A program made the translations under genes and the position numbers. 34,686 nt of DNA from an uncultured Bacillus sp. (GTDB lineage: Bacteria > Bacillota > Bacilli > Bacillales_B > DSM-18226). Every line of letters starts with the position of its first letter. Position 1 is the first letter of the stretch. Positions 7,020 through 16,097 of the stretch are shown piece after piece. A model generated the notes under the pieces. That model did not search any database, had not been told where the DNA came from, and saw only the letters and a program-made list of their open reading frames with translations. Location of the stretch: assembly GCF_946478885.1 (NCBI RefSeq), contig NZ_CAMLDX010000030.1, positions 1 through 34,686 on the forward strand. The letters run 5' to 3'.

Positions 7020-7879
7020 CAAGCTGCCTCCTGTCCAATTGTAAAAATGATATTATCGATTAATCTTGCTTTAGAAAATTTAACCGCGAGGGCAATTATA
7101 CAGGTTCCATTGATACAGTCCGTTCTTTCTAAATTCGGATAGGAAAGCACATTAACATAATCAATTTCTCCAGACGTTTCTGTCAAAATATACTCTTTCA
7201 CTAAAGAAATAATCGTTTCCGGATCTCGTTCCCCGCGCCGGATCATGGTTTCTGCCAATTGAAGACTGCGGTATAAAGCAGGCGCCTCTTTCCGCTCCTT
7301 TGCAGTTAAATAAATGTTGCGCGAGCTTTTTGCTAGCCCGTCCACTTCCCGAACTGTATCAACCGGACAAATCTGTAGCGGGAAGTTCAAATCCGTTACC
7401 AAACCGTCTACAACGGCTACCTGTTGGGCATCCTTCTTTCCAAAATAAGCCCGATCAGGCTGAATTAAATGAAACAATTTAGTCAAGACTGTCGCCACTC
7501 CGTCAAAATGCCCCGGCCGCGATGCGCCGCAAAGTGCATCTGTTCGCTTTGTAACCTGGAGAATGACAGATGGTTCCTTAGGATACATTTCAGCGGCTGA
7601 AGGATGAAAGATAATATCTACCCCTTCCTCAGCGGCTGCTTTTTTGTCGTGCTCAAAATCGCGCGGATAGCTGCCCAAATCCTCATTTGGCCCAAATTGA
7701 AGCGGATTCACAAAAACACTGAGGACAACGATGTCATTTTCTTTACGGGCACTTTTCATTAAAGCACGGTGACCTTCGTGCAAATATCCCATTGTTGGTA
7801 CAAAACCAATTTGCTTATTTTTTGCTTTGATGTATTCTATTGCCTGTTTCAATTCTGCGATCGTCGTAATGATGTTCAT
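7019..7879 (-). CDS. panC: Pantothenate synthetase PanC
   Basis: 286 residues. ATP-dependent ligation of pantoate and beta-alanine. Visible motifs are [10 protein letters not shown] near the N-terminus, containing the HxGH nucleotide-binding signature (H34, H37), [13 protein letters not shown] (50s), and the loop with SSRN around residue 188 that corresponds to the KMSKS-type region. Start ATG overlaps the panB stop by four bases (ATGA) and follows a GGAGGAGAAAA site. Cytosolic enzyme of the CoA pathway. Confidence 0.97.
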   Translation of the reverse strand: MNIITTIAELKQAIEYIKAKNKQIGFVPTMGYLHEGHRALMKSARKENDIVVLSVFVNPLQFGPNEDLGSYPRDFEHDKKAAAEEGVDIIFHPSAAEMYPKEPSVILQVTKRTDALCGASRPGHFDGVATVLTKLFHLIQPDRAYFGKKDAQQVAVVDGLVTDLNFPLQICPVDTVREVDGLAKSSRNIYLTAKERKEAPALYRSLQLAETMIRRGERDPETIISLVKEYILTETSGEIDYVNVLSYPNLERTDCINGTCIIALAVKFSKARLIDNIIFTIGQEAA

Positions 7880-8712
7880 TTTTCTCCTCCATAAAGACTG
7901 TGTAGCTGTTCCTCCCTCATTGTATAGCTATGCTCTTCAGCTGGGAATTCGCGCAATTTTACCTCTTTGACATATTCTTTAAGGCTTCCTACCATCATTT
8001 CGTCCACTTTTCCATAACATTTTACAAACTTCGCTACCCTATCAACCCCATAGCCAAGAACATCATGATAAACAAGCACCTGTCCGTCAGTGCCGGAACC
8101 GGCACCAATGCCGATTGTCGGAATGGTCAGCAGGCGGCTGATTTCTTCAGCGATTTGCTTTGGTACACATTCAAGTACAACCATAAATGCTCCGGCTTCC
8201 TCACATTTTTTTGCGTCTTCAATTAGCTTTTTAGCGGCCTTTGCATCCCTTCCCTGTACCTTATAGCCGCCCATAACGGCGACAGACTGCGGTGTTAAGC
8301 CCAAATGAGCGCACACAGGAATACCCGCATTAACCAATGCAGCAATATGATCAAGCACACCATCTGCACCCTCAAGCTTTACGGCATGTGCCCCGGCCTC
8401 CTGCATGATCCTCGCACCGGCCGTTAACGTATCACGGATAGATAAATGATAGCTCATAAACGGCATGTCCACTAATACAAATGTATCAATTGCACCCCGC
8501 TTGACTGCTTTCGTATGATGAATCATATCGTCTACCGTAACAGGGATCGTCGATTCATAACCAAGAACGACGTTGCCCAAAGAATCGCCAACAAGAATGA
8601 TATCCACATCAGCCTGCTCAGCCTGTTTACCAGATGGGAAATCATAGGCTGTTAACATGGCGATGGGATTGCCATTATTTTTCATTTTTAGAAAATCGGT
8701 AGTTTGTTTCAC
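7876..8712 (-). CDS. panB: 3-methyl-2-oxobutanoate hydroxymethyltransferase PanB
   Basis: 278 residues. First step of pantoate synthesis: transfers a hydroxymethyl group from methylene-tetrahydrofolate to ketoisovalerate. Motifs [45 protein letters not shown] and [15 protein letters not shown] are typical, including the Mg-binding Asp of GDS. Start is GTG 8712 with AGGAGG seven bases upstream; the nearby ATG is out of frame. A 60-codon leader frame ends in a four-base GTGA overlap with this start, and an intrinsic terminator lies about 45 bp upstream, so expression may be attenuated. Confidence 0.97.
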   Translation of the reverse strand: MKQTTDFLKMKNNGNPIAMLTAYDFPSGKQAEQADVDIILVGDSLGNVVLGYESTIPVTVDDMIHHTKAVKRGAIDTFVLVDMPFMSYHLSIRDTLTAGARIMQEAGAHAVKLEGADGVLDHIAALVNAGIPVCAHLGLTPQSVAVMGGYKVQGRDAKAAKKLIEDAKKCEEAGAFMVVLECVPKQIAEEISRLLTIPTIGIGAGSGTDGQVLVYHDVLGYGVDRVAKFVKCYGKVDEMMVGSLKEYVKEVKLREFPAEEHSYTMREEQLHSLYGGEK

Positions 8713-8891
8713 TTCATTTCCTCCTTTACGGAAGAGGCGATAACAGCAACAGAACGTAAAAAAATCCTTCTGAAGGCAGAAGGATTTGATCTCAGTTCAC
8801 CTGTTATTCCCTCTGTCCCGGTCCATATTTTTGGATCTAGGCAGATATAATGATTGTCATATACATTCATAAAGGTGCAGTTCACGATCAT
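8709..8891 (-). CDS. Possible 60-codon leader ORF before panB
   Basis: ATG 8891, four bases after GGGTGG, opens a frame that ends in TGA overlapping the panB GTG start (GTGA). The frame runs through the terminator hairpin at 8755-8787, so ribosomes on it would disturb that hairpin. The peptide has no recognisable domain. It may be a real coupled leader or a chance frame; amino acid conservation in relatives would decide. Confidence 0.25.
   Translation of the reverse strand: MIVNCTFMNVYDNHYICLDPKIWTGTEGITGELRSNPSAFRRIFLRSVAVIASSVKEEMK
8755..8787 (-). terminator. Intrinsic terminator in the panB leader
   Basis: On the minus strand, a perfect 10-bp stem (8762-8771 with 8778-8787, arm AAATCCTTCT) with a 6-nt loop is followed by seven T. 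It lies about 190 bp after birA but only about 45 bp before panB, and the only good -10 in the gap lies upstream of it, so panBCD transcripts from that promoter must pass through it. Confidence 0.8.
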
Positions 8892-8911
8892 GATACCACC
8901 CGTTAAAACAG

Positions 8912-8920
8912 ATTATAGCA
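8912..8920 (-). promoter_or_regulatory. Extended -10 promoter candidate for panBCD
   Basis: Minus strand TGCTATAAT: a perfect TATAAT with the TGN extension. No good -35 was found 16-18 bases upstream. The predicted start is about 190 bases before panB, giving a leader that contains the terminator above. Confidence 0.45.
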
Positions 8921-8975
8921 GAAACATCAGGATGTGGCTATGATAAGTTGTGAAACGTTCAGCCAAATACCACGA

Positions 8976-9953
8976 TTATAGTTCAATATCTGCAGAATAG
9001 ATGCGATGGATTTGTCCCGACTTATCTTCCATTAAGAGAACGCCATCCTCGGTAATGCCGATTGCTTTTCCGTACAGGGTTCCCTGCAACATTCGCGCCG
9101 TGATCATTTTTCCAATGCTTATCGCATAGCTTTCCCATAATAATTTTATCGGGTAAAAGCCCTCCTTCAGATAGAGATGATATAAATTTTCCAGTTTCAG
9201 AAGGAGCTGCCTCGTTAATTCGGCACGGTTCACCTTTGTTCCTGATTCTATGTACAGGGAGGTGGCAACCTTTTGCAAATCTTCCGGATAATCCTCCGGC
9301 TCTTGATTGGCATTAATGCCGATACCGATAATAACAGAATCAATGCGATCGCTTTCTGCCTGCATCTCCGTTAATATGCCAGTTACTTTTTTTCCTCCGA
9401 TTAAAATGTCATTCGGCCACTTAATTTCTGGCCGCAGGCTTGTCACTTCCTCAATCGCCTGGACCACCGCTACTGCAGCAATAAGCGTTAATTGCGGTGC
9501 CTTTTGCGGAGGAAGCTTTGGCCGTAGGATAATACTCAGCCACACTCCTGAATATTTTGGAGAATAAAACTGTCGTCCCATACGTCCCCTTCCCCCGGTC
9601 TGTTCTTCCGCAATAATAACGGTACCTTCCGGAGCTCCTTCAAGACTGAGACGAGAGGCAATCCTTTGGGTGGAATCAACCGTTTCTTCGTAATGGATCT
9701 GATGTCCGAGAACAGTCGTTTTCAATCCTAACGCGATTTCATTGGCCGTAATTTTCTCCGGTATTTTAACAATCCGGTAGCCCTTTCTTCGAACGGCTTC
9801 GAGCTCGAAGCCCTCTTTTCGCAGTTCCTCGATGTGCTTCCAGATTGCCGTTCTTGAACAGCCGATCAGCTCAGCCAAATATTGTCCGGAAAGAAACTCC
9901 TTGTCATGCTCTGTGAAAGCCTCGAGCAGTCTTTTTCTTAACTCTGATTGCAC
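8976..9953 (-). CDS. birA: Biotin-[acetyl-CoA-carboxylase] ligase / biotin operon repressor BirA
   Basis: 325 residues, the same length as B. subtilis BirA. An N-terminal HTH (about 20-50, GCSRTAIWKHIEELR) makes it the bifunctional class that represses biotin genes. The ligase domain has GGRGRMGR (120-127, biotinyl-AMP binding loop) and KWPND (178-182), and a small C-terminal SH3-like domain. The GTG at 9953 is chosen because AAGGAG lies 11 bases upstream; the in-frame GTG at 9965 overlaps that site. The 5' end overlaps the cca 3' end by 16 bp, so the two are cotranscribed. Confidence 0.96.
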   Translation of the reverse strand: MQSELRKRLLEAFTEHDKEFLSGQYLAELIGCSRTAIWKHIEELRKEGFELEAVRRKGYRIVKIPEKITANEIALGLKTTVLGHQIHYEETVDSTQRIASRLSLEGAPEGTVIIAEEQTGGRGRMGRQFYSPKYSGVWLSIILRPKLPPQKAPQLTLIAAVAVVQAIEEVTSLRPEIKWPNDILIGGKKVTGILTEMQAESDRIDSVIIGIGINANQEPEDYPEDLQKVATSLYIESGTKVNRAELTRQLLLKLENLYHLYLKEGFYPIKLLWESYAISIGKMITARMLQGTLYGKAIGITEDGVLLMEDKSGQIHRIYSADIEL

Positions 9954-11137
9954 TTCTTCAGCCACTCCTTTATGCTTTCTTTTTCATTTTTTACTTTTTC
10001 GTAGAGAACTGCTTTTTCGATAAGGGCCAATTTTTCCTTGACCCACTGGCCTCCCTTTCTTCCTTCCCATTCCATTACATCATATCCGCCTACTGCCAGT
10101 TCATGACGATCCTTAATTGGTAATGCTTCATATTGCCGTTTTATTTCCTGAACTTGGTTTGAAACGGGCAAATCATTTAAAATGTTATGCAGTTTTTGAG
10201 AATGGACAGCCTGTTCGAGCTTAGCATCAAACAACGCCTCGTCAGTCCATGATGCTGTGAAGCGGTAATGAAGCCATAGCAGGATTTCTTTAATCAGTTT
10301 TATTTTTTTAACTGGCAGCTTCCATTGTCTTAAAAAGGTCTCCGCCTTCTCTGGATTGATATTCAGCATATAAAGAAGCAACCCCCACATTTCCGTTAAG
10401 GATAGAGGTGTCAATTTATACTGTAGCATTCTTAATAAGGCTGCTTTATGCCCACTTAGACCCGGTAAATATAAATAGAGACTCGTGTCAATCAGTGTTT
10501 CAATGGCATGTTTCCGATTTTCCCCTTGAAGTAATTTTTCAAATTCAGCTGTTTTTCTCTCGACAGCTATTTTCTCTAAAAGCGAAGCATGTTCGCGTAA
10601 AGCCTGACAGGTATTCCCATCAATAACAAAGGATAATTGGCTCATAAAACGGACAGCCCGCATCATTCTAAGTGCATCTTCATGGAACCGTTCCGTAGCA
10701 GAGCCTACTGTCACAATGAGTTTGTTGCCAATCGCTTCCCTGCCGGCAAAGGGATCAATAAGACGTCCTGCCTTATCCATAGCAATACTGTTCATCGTAA
10801 AATCCCGCCGTTTTAAATCCTCTTCGAGCGACCGGATAAAGAAAACCTCAGACGGCCTGCGAAAATCAACATACTCACTTTCGGAACGAAAGGTTGTTAC
10901 TTCGTATGTTTCTTTTCCCCATAACACAACAACCGTACCATGCTCAATCCCCACATCCACTGTTTTCGGGAAGATTCGCTTGATTTCCTGTGGTGTTGCC
11001 GAAGTCGCAATATCAACATCCGCCACTTCCTTTCCAAGGATATAATCACGCACTGAACCGCCGACAAAATAGGCTTCAAAGCCGGCAACTTCAATTTTTT
11101 CGAGGACAGGGACTGCTGCTGCAAAAATTGGCATCAT
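9938..11137 (-). CDS. cca: CCA-adding tRNA nucleotidyltransferase
   Basis: 399 residues, class II nucleotidyltransferase. Builds or repairs the 3' CCA of tRNAs. Catalytic head: GGSVRD (26-31) and DVD (D40, D42). Further motifs: RRDFTMN (110-116) and [12 protein letters not shown] in the neck. The C-terminal third is the tRNA-binding tail typical of the single-enzyme Firmicute CCA type. The start ATG overlaps the bshA stop by four bases (ATGA). Neighbours bshA-cca-birA follow the conserved Bacillus order. Confidence 0.96.
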   Translation of the reverse strand: MMPIFAAAVPVLEKIEVAGFEAYFVGGSVRDYILGKEVADVDIATSATPQEIKRIFPKTVDVGIEHGTVVVLWGKETYEVTTFRSESEYVDFRRPSEVFFIRSLEEDLKRRDFTMNSIAMDKAGRLIDPFAGREAIGNKLIVTVGSATERFHEDALRMMRAVRFMSQLSFVIDGNTCQALREHASLLEKIAVERKTAEFEKLLQGENRKHAIETLIDTSLYLYLPGLSGHKAALLRMLQYKLTPLSLTEMWGLLLYMLNINPEKAETFLRQWKLPVKKIKLIKEILLWLHYRFTASWTDEALFDAKLEQAVHSQKLHNILNDLPVSNQVQEIKRQYEALPIKDRHELAVGGYDVMEWEGRKGGQWVKEKLALIEKAVLYEKVKNEKESIKEWLKKCNQS

Positions 11138-12282
11138 TGAATTTCACCACATTTCAATAACTGATAATAAATTTCCTCGTATTGACTGACAATTTTTTCG
11201 CAATGAAATTTTTTTTGAACACGCTCGATCGCATTTTGCGAAAAATTCCTATATAGCTCTTCATTGGTTAATAGTCTGACTGCTTTTTGTGCAATGTCAT
11301 CAATATCACCCAACTCACAAATAAATCCTGTTTCTTGATCGATAATAACTTCCGGAATCCCGCCAATCCTAGTACCGATACACGGCACACCGCAAGACAT
11401 TGCTTCTAGAGCCACAAGACCAAAGCTCTCTTTTTCAGAGAGGAGAAGCAGGAGATCGCTGAATGAATACAATTCCTCAAGGTTATCCTGTTTTCCAAGG
11501 AAAAGCACTTGATCCTGAATTTGTAATTCATCCACGATCCGGCTCACAATGGACATTTCCGGACCATCCCCGACAAGCAGCAGCTTTGCTGGCATGTATG
11601 TTACGATCTTGGCAAAAGCTTTGACAACATCGCGGACACGCTTTACTTTTCGAAAATTCGAGACATGAATAATCACCTTTTCATTGCGGCAAATATCATA
11701 CTCTTCCTTGAGGTGAACAGATGAAGGAATTCTTTTGTAAATCCGATCATCAATAAAATTATAGACAGCCTGGATTGGTTTGTTGGTATCGATGAGTTCG
11801 TATGTTTGCGAAATTAAGGATTGGGAGACAGCCGTCACGGCATCAGACCCTTCAATGCCAAATTTGATGGCATCAATTAAGGATTCATCATAACCGAGCA
11901 CCGTGATATCAGTACCATGAAGAGTTGTAACAATTTTGATATCCCTGCCGCTCATTTGCTTTGCCAGAATCGCACATACGGCATGCGGTATGGCATAATG
12001 GACATGGAGGATATCTAATTTCTCCCGTCTAATGACCTCAGCCATTTTACTGGCCAAAGCAATATCGTACGGAGGAAATTGAAATACCGAATATTGATTG
12101 ACTTCCACCTGATGGAAATATATATTATGATACATTCGTTTTAAACGAAAAGGCATACTGGATGAAATAAAGTGTATTTCATGACCCTTTTCCGCCAGCA
12201 TTTTCCCTAATTCAGTTGCTACGACACCAGAACCTCCTACAGTTGGATAGCACGTAATGCCGATTTTTAATTTAGTATTCAT
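11134..12282 (-). CDS. bshA: N-acetyl-alpha-D-glucosaminyl L-malate synthase BshA (bacillithiol synthesis)
   Basis: 382 residues, GT4-family glycosyltransferase. Transfers GlcNAc from UDP-GlcNAc to L-malate, the first step of bacillithiol. The N-terminus [20 protein letters not shown] is diagnostic; the C-terminal donor site has [16 protein letters not shown] with the E-x7-E motif. AGGAG lies 10 bases before ATG 12282 and only 4 before an in-frame ATG at 12288; I prefer 12282, which starts at the conserved core. In B. subtilis the deacetylase gene bshB1 sits just upstream; here it is missing. Confidence 0.95.
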   Translation of the reverse strand: MNTKLKIGITCYPTVGGSGVVATELGKMLAEKGHEIHFISSSMPFRLKRMYHNIYFHQVEVNQYSVFQFPPYDIALASKMAEVIRREKLDILHVHYAIPHAVCAILAKQMSGRDIKIVTTLHGTDITVLGYDESLIDAIKFGIEGSDAVTAVSQSLISQTYELIDTNKPIQAVYNFIDDRIYKRIPSSVHLKEEYDICRNEKVIIHVSNFRKVKRVRDVVKAFAKIVTYMPAKLLLVGDGPEMSIVSRIVDELQIQDQVLFLGKQDNLEELYSFSDLLLLLSEKESFGLVALEAMSCGVPCIGTRIGGIPEVIIDQETGFICELGDIDDIAQKAVRLLTNEELYRNFSQNAIERVQKKFHCEKIVSQYEEIYYQLLKCGEIQ

Positions 12283-12593
12283 CCCCATAAATCTCCTGTA
12301 GCACATTCATTACAAAAAATCTCCTTATTCCGTTTCTCCTGAATGGGATACAGAGATGTCCCTTTTAATGTAAAACATCCCATTCAGGACAAAAATACTG
12401 GCGAAACCGTACTGAAAAATTCTTTGCAAGTATAGTGTTTGATAAAGCAGTTCGAATACCAGCTGCTGATCTTTGTCGTAGGCTATACGGTCAGCTTAGT
12501 TATTCATCGTTAACCAAACATAGCTTCTGAAAGCAGTTTATCACCTTTACAGTCATTATACAAAAACCATCTTTTTTTATCCTGCATCAGCGC
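12283..12593. other. Gene-free stretch between mgsA and bshA where bshB1 is expected
   Basis: About 310 bp without a credible reading frame on either strand. It contains the inverted repeat described separately (12337-12389) and, on the minus strand about 40 bp after mgsA, a TGTATAAT that could be a -10 for bshA. I could not recognise residual bshB1 codons. Confidence 0.5.
12337..12389. repeat. 13-bp perfect inverted repeat upstream of bshA
   Basis: TCCTGAATGGGAT (12337-12349) and ATCCCATTCAGGA (12377-12389) are perfect complements around a 27-nt centre. No T-run follows on either strand, so it is not a standard intrinsic terminator. It lies about 55 bp before the bshA start and may be an operator, an mRNA leader structure, or a scar. 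Confidence 0.6.
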
Positions 12594-13022
12594 TTATAGT
12601 TGAGTTGCGCCTCCTGCTGGTGTTTTGCCGCGGATTATATCACGCCAGGATAAATCCCCACGTTCCAATCCTTTTACTAATACTTCTCCTGTTCCCATAT
12701 TCGTAGCGAGCGGAACAGCATATACATCACAGAGACGAATTAATGCGGTAACATCCGGTTCATGCGGCTGTGCAGTTAGCGGATCACGGAAAAAGAAGAC
12801 CATATCTATTTTATTATTCGCAATCATCGCTCCGATCTCTTGATCTCCGCCGAACGGTCCTGATTGGAAACGATGTACCGCCAAACCTGTTGCTTCCATA
12901 ATCTTCAAGCCTGTTGTTCCGGTGGCATATAAAGTATGATGTTCAAAAACTGGCTTATAGGCTGTGGCAAAACGGATCATATCATCCTTTTTCTTATCAT
13001 GAGCAATTAAGGCAATGTTCAT
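12594..13022 (-). CDS. mgsA: Methylglyoxal synthase MgsA
   Basis: 142 residues. Converts dihydroxyacetone phosphate to methylglyoxal and phosphate. Visible are ALIAHDKKK at the start, the phosphate loop ATGTTG (33-38), SGPFGGDQ with catalytic Asp60, [14 protein letters not shown] with Asp80 and His87, and NMGTGE. ATG 13022 is preceded by GGAGG. It sits 15 bp after dapB in the ypjD-dapB-mgsA operon. Because bacillithiol helps detoxify methylglyoxal, the nearby bshA is a meaningful neighbour. Confidence 0.96.
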   Translation of the reverse strand: MNIALIAHDKKKDDMIRFATAYKPVFEHHTLYATGTTGLKIMEATGLAVHRFQSGPFGGDQEIGAMIANNKIDMVFFFRDPLTAQPHEPDVTALIRLCDVYAVPLATNMGTGEVLVKGLERGDLSWRDIIRGKTPAGGATQL

Positions 13023-13037
13023 CTTATTTCCTCCACT

Positions 13038-13838
13038 TTAGTCAATAATATTTTCTAAGCCATATACTAACGTATTAAGATTCATTACCGTTTCCACCGC
13101 CAGTTTCACACCGGACATAAAAGAAACGCGATCATACGAATCATGACGAATCGTTAAGGATTGTCCCTCTGCCCCAAACAAAACCTGCTGGTGGGCAATT
13201 AAGCCGGGAAGGCGAACTGAATGGATATGCATGCCAGCATAATCTGCACCTCTAGCTCCCTGCAATGTTTCTTTTTCGTTTGGATGCCCTTGTTTCTTTT
13301 CCTTTCTGACTTCTGCAATCATTTCTGCCGTTTTGACAGCGGTTCCTGAAGGAGCATCCAGTTTTTTATCATGATGCAATTCAATAATTTCTACGTCAGG
13401 AAAATATTTTCCGGCCATTTGCGAAAACTTCATCATCAAAACAGCACCTAAAGCAAAGTTTGGTGCAATGATACAGCCAAGTTCTTTCTCACGGCAGAGG
13501 CTTTCAAGCTCCTGCAAATTCTCTTTCGTAAAGCCTGTTGTCCCTACTACTGGTCGAACTCCCAGTGTTAACGCGGTTTTGGTGTGATACATGCCTACTT
13601 CAGGTGTGGTTAAATCAATCAGAACATCCGGTTTGACGTCAGTCAAACAATCTGTAATATCACTGTATATCGGAACGGGCAATGATGAGATTCCATCCAG
13701 TTCACTTAACAGCTTTCCATTGTTCTTATGGTCGATAACCGCAGCCAGTTCAAAATTTTCAGTTCTTTCGACAAGCTTTACTGCCTCTGATCCCATTCTC
13801 CCCCGTGGGCCAGCAATGACAATTTTTGTATTTCCCAT
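13038..13838 (-). CDS. dapB: 4-hydroxy-tetrahydrodipicolinate reductase DapB
   Basis: 266 residues. NAD(P)H-dependent step of the lysine/diaminopimelate pathway, feeding cell wall and spore dipicolinate. The nucleotide loop is GPRGRMG (10-16; a GAxGRMG variant), and the substrate motif [15 protein letters not shown] is complete with the catalytic His and Lys. ATG 13838 is chosen: GGGGAG lies upstream and the family length is 267; in-frame codons up to 13874 overlap ypjD. Follows ypjD closely. Confidence 0.97.
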   Translation of the reverse strand: MGNTKIVIAGPRGRMGSEAVKLVERTENFELAAVIDHKNNGKLLSELDGISSLPVPIYSDITDCLTDVKPDVLIDLTTPEVGMYHTKTALTLGVRPVVGTTGFTKENLQELESLCREKELGCIIAPNFALGAVLMMKFSQMAGKYFPDVEIIELHHDKKLDAPSGTAVKTAEMIAEVRKEKKQGHPNEKETLQGARGADYAGMHIHSVRLPGLIAHQQVLFGAEGQSLTIRHDSYDRVSFMSGVKLAVETVMNLNTLVYGLENIID

Positions 13839-13852
13839 CAATTTTCTCTCCC

Positions 13853-14185
13853 CTATTCCTCTATTTTCGTCCATCGATTCTTGTCTCTTGTATTAAATTT
13901 ATTCATAACCCGATGATGGGCTTCTTCTAAGTCGATATGTAAGGAATTTGCAAAACAGATAAGTACAAATAAAAGATCGCCCAGTTCTTCTTCAATCGTT
14001 TTTTCATCTTCTGTTATTTTTTTGGGCTTTTCGCCATAATAATGATTGACTTCCCTCGCCAATTCACCTAATTCCTCTGTTAGGCGTGCTGTCATCGCTA
14101 GCGGACTGAAATACCCTTCCTTAAATTGGCTGATATAGGCATCCACTTCCCGCTGAAGCTCCTTCATGGATTTTTCTTTTCCCAC
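13853..14185 (-). CDS. ypjD: MazG-like nucleotide pyrophosphohydrolase YpjD
   Basis: 110 residues, a single MazG-type all-alpha NTP pyrophosphatase domain. The metal-binding pattern is visible as [10 protein letters not shown] (helix 1) and [11 protein letters not shown] (helix 2), the EExxE...ExxD layout. GTG 14185 is chosen because GAGGTGAT precedes it and the length matches B. subtilis YpjD (111); the open frame continues upstream to 14248 without good start signals. Probably house-cleaning of noncanonical nucleotides. First gene of the dapB operon. Confidence 0.9.
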   Translation of the reverse strand: MGKEKSMKELQREVDAYISQFKEGYFSPLAMTARLTEELGELAREVNHYYGEKPKKITEDEKTIEEELGDLLFVLICFANSLHIDLEEAHHRVMNKFNTRDKNRWTKIEE

Positions 14186-14215
14186 TGTGATCACCTCTCG
14201 TAAGACCATATGAAT

Positions 14216-14243
14216 GTTATACATTACCATGTTAGCTAAACAA
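14216..14243 (-). promoter_or_regulatory. Sigma-A-type promoter for ypjD-dapB-mgsA
   Basis: Minus strand: -35 TTGTTT (14238-14243), 16-nt spacer, -10 TATAAC (14216-14221), about 30 bp before the ypjD GTG. Confidence 0.5.
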
Positions 14244-14379
14244 GACAACTTTTACAAATACTTTTCATTATTTCACATACATTCTCAGGAAAATAGACCC
14301 ATTTTATTTTGTATGAATCCACCTTCTTTTGCTAAACTTAATTTAATAGATAACTCATCCATTGAATTGGGGGAATCAT

Positions 14380-15252
14380 ATGTTACAAGACATCCGTTTT
14401 AAAAATATTTTCTTTATTCTGTTCGGGGCAGCTGTTTTTTCCTTTGGTATTGTTCATTTTAATATGCAGAATAACTTATCGGAAGGCGGATTTACCGGGA
14501 TTACGCTGTTGCTTTTCTTTCTCTTTCACTGGGATCCTTCTTATGTTAACTTAATTTTGAACATCCCGCTTTTTTTTCTTGGCTGGAAGCTTCTCGGACG
14601 TAATGTAATATTCTATACGATAATCGGAACGATCAGCGTTTCGGTATTCCTTTGGATTTTTCAACGGTATCAGATTGATATGCCATTAACCAATGATATG
14701 ACATTGGCCGCCTTGTTTGCCGGAAGTGCAATTGGCATTGGCCTCGGTATTATTTTCCGTTTTGGAGGAACGACAGGCGGAGTTGACATTATTGCGCGGC
14801 TGGTGAATAAGTATTTTGGCTGGAGAATGGGAAAGACCATGTTTATTTTTGATGCAGCCGTTATTACATTATCTTTAATTTTCTATTTATCCTATCGTGA
14901 GGCGATGTATACATTAGTAGCTGTTTTTATTGGAACAAGGGTGATTGATTTTATGCAGGAGGGTGCCTATTCAGCTAGAGGCGCCATGATTATCTCGGAA
15001 CAAAATGAAGCAATTGCCGATCGAATTCTGAAGGAAATGGGACGGGGTGTGACCGTTCTCAAAGGCTATGGTTCCTATACAAAACGTGATCGGGAGGTTC
15101 TTTATTGCGTAGTTCCAAAAAATGAAATTGTACATCTGAAAAATGTCATTATTTCTGTTGATCCGCACGCCTTTGTTTCTGTCAGCATCGTTCATGATGT
15201 ATTGGGCGAAGGATTTACTCTGGATGAAAATAAAAAACCTATTCAACGCTGA
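14380..15252 (+). CDS. ypjC: YitT-family membrane protein (YpjC-like, DUF161 plus DUF2179)
   Basis: 290 residues, the length of B. subtilis YpjC. About five hydrophobic segments (roughly 10-30, 50-75, 80-102, 108-130, 150-180) carry the family stretch FRFGGTTGGVDIIARL. A soluble C-terminal domain (about 205-285, MIISEQNEAIADRILKEMGR and GVTVLKGYGSY) corresponds to DUF2179. Function is unknown; the family is described as putative transporters. ATG 14380 follows GGGGGAA; an ATG at 14362 lacks a site. It is one of only four plus-strand genes here, divergent from ypjD and convergent with the metallopeptidase gene. Confidence 0.88.
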   Translation: MLQDIRFKNIFFILFGAAVFSFGIVHFNMQNNLSEGGFTGITLLLFFLFHWDPSYVNLILNIPLFFLGWKLLGRNVIFYTIIGTISVSVFLWIFQRYQIDMPLTNDMTLAALFAGSAIGIGLGIIFRFGGTTGGVDIIARLVNKYFGWRMGKTMFIFDAAVITLSLIFYLSYREAMYTLVAVFIGTRVIDFMQEGAYSARGAMIISEQNEAIADRILKEMGRGVTVLKGYGSYTKRDREVLYCVVPKNEIVHLKNVIISVDPHAFVSVSIVHDVLGEGFTLDENKKPIQR

Positions 15253-15274
15253 GCAGACCCGCAAAAGCATTTAT

Positions 15275-15307
15275 AAAAAGTTTAGACCATTTGGTCTAAA
15301 CTTTTTT
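15275..15307. terminator. Bidirectional intrinsic terminator shared by convergent genes
   Basis: A 14-bp stem (15275-15288 with 15293-15306, core GTTTAGACC) and 4-nt loop, flanked by an A-run on the left and a T-run on the right, so it works in both directions. The metallopeptidase stop codon (15306-15308) falls on the edge of the stem. Confidence 0.9.
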
Positions 15308-15980
15308 AGTCGTCACTTTGCATTCCTGTATATATAAGAATTAAGCGAGCTAATTCGAGAACAGCAACTGCTGCAGCAGCGACATATGTTAAGGCGGCAG
15401 CACTAAGAACTTTTCGTGTTTCGCGTTCCTCATCATTGCGAATCACACCAACAGAGACGCACTGATCCATCGCCCTGGCTGAGGCATTGAACTCTACCGG
15501 GAGTGTGACCACCTGGAACAAGACAGCAGCAGCCATAAAGATAATCCCTAGTAACAATAGTCCACTCATTCCGGCAATCATCCCGATGATAATGAGAATC
15601 CAGGAAAAATTTGAGCCAATATTCGCAACCGGAACCAATGCATGACGAAGGCGGAGAAAGGAGTACGCTTCTTCGTCCTGAATAGCATGTCCGCATTCAT
15701 GGGCAGCAACAGCAGCAGCGGCAATGGAATGGCCATGGAAGTTTGCGGAAGATAATCGAACCGTTTTTATCCGAGGATCATAATGATCCGACAATACTCC
15801 TCTTACTTCTTCTACATTTACATGATAGAGTCCATTAGCATCGAGAATTTTTCGTGCTACCTCTGCTCCCATCATCCGAGATGAAGAAGGGACATTAGAA
15901 AACTTTGAATAGGTCCTTTTGACTTTCAACTGTGCCCAAATTGGTATAAGGATAATGATCGCAAAATACAATAAATACAT
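15306..15980 (-). CDS. YugP-family zinc metallopeptidase (membrane protein)
   Basis: 224 residues. Zinc-binding HECGH at 94-98 within AAAVAAHECGHAIQ, an N-terminal membrane segment (3-17), two hydrophobic segments around 115-155, and a C-terminal one. Matches the Zn_peptidase_2 family, with B. subtilis YugP (225 residues) as the recalled relative. Catalytic activity is predicted from the motif; substrates are unknown. ATG 15980 is chosen because GGAGGAAACT precedes it; the ATG at 15992 overlaps that site. In B. subtilis yugP lies elsewhere, so its position between ypjB and ypjC is a local difference. Confidence 0.9.
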   Translation of the reverse strand: MYLLYFAIIILIPIWAQLKVKRTYSKFSNVPSSSRMMGAEVARKILDANGLYHVNVEEVRGVLSDHYDPRIKTVRLSSANFHGHSIAAAAVAAHECGHAIQDEEAYSFLRLRHALVPVANIGSNFSWILIIIGMIAGMSGLLLLGIIFMAAAVLFQVVTLPVEFNASARAMDQCVSVGVIRNDEERETRKVLSAAALTYVAAAAVAVLELARLILIYTGMQSDD

Positions 15981-16097
15981 AGTTTCCTCCATTTATTCGT
16001 GTTGTGATACTATCATTGTAAGAAATATAAAAGATTGATGTCAAATAGTATGTCCTATTTCGCCGGGAATACTTGATCCAGTTCTTCTAAGAATAGG

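Noticed and set aside
8793..8885. IS3-like end (TGAACTGCACC) in the panB leader as a MITE
   Set aside because: The matching CAGTTCAC copies are direct, not inverted, and no target duplication was seen.
8788..8900. T-box or other known riboswitch in the panB leader, suggested by GGGTGGTA and a downstream terminator
   Set aside because: The GGGTGG is at the 5' end rather than next to the terminator, and no T-box core or specifier stem was found; a simple leader ORF plus terminator fits better.
12390..12593. Remnant of bshB1
   Set aside because: I could not recognise bshB1 residues in any frame by eye; a translated search would be needed.
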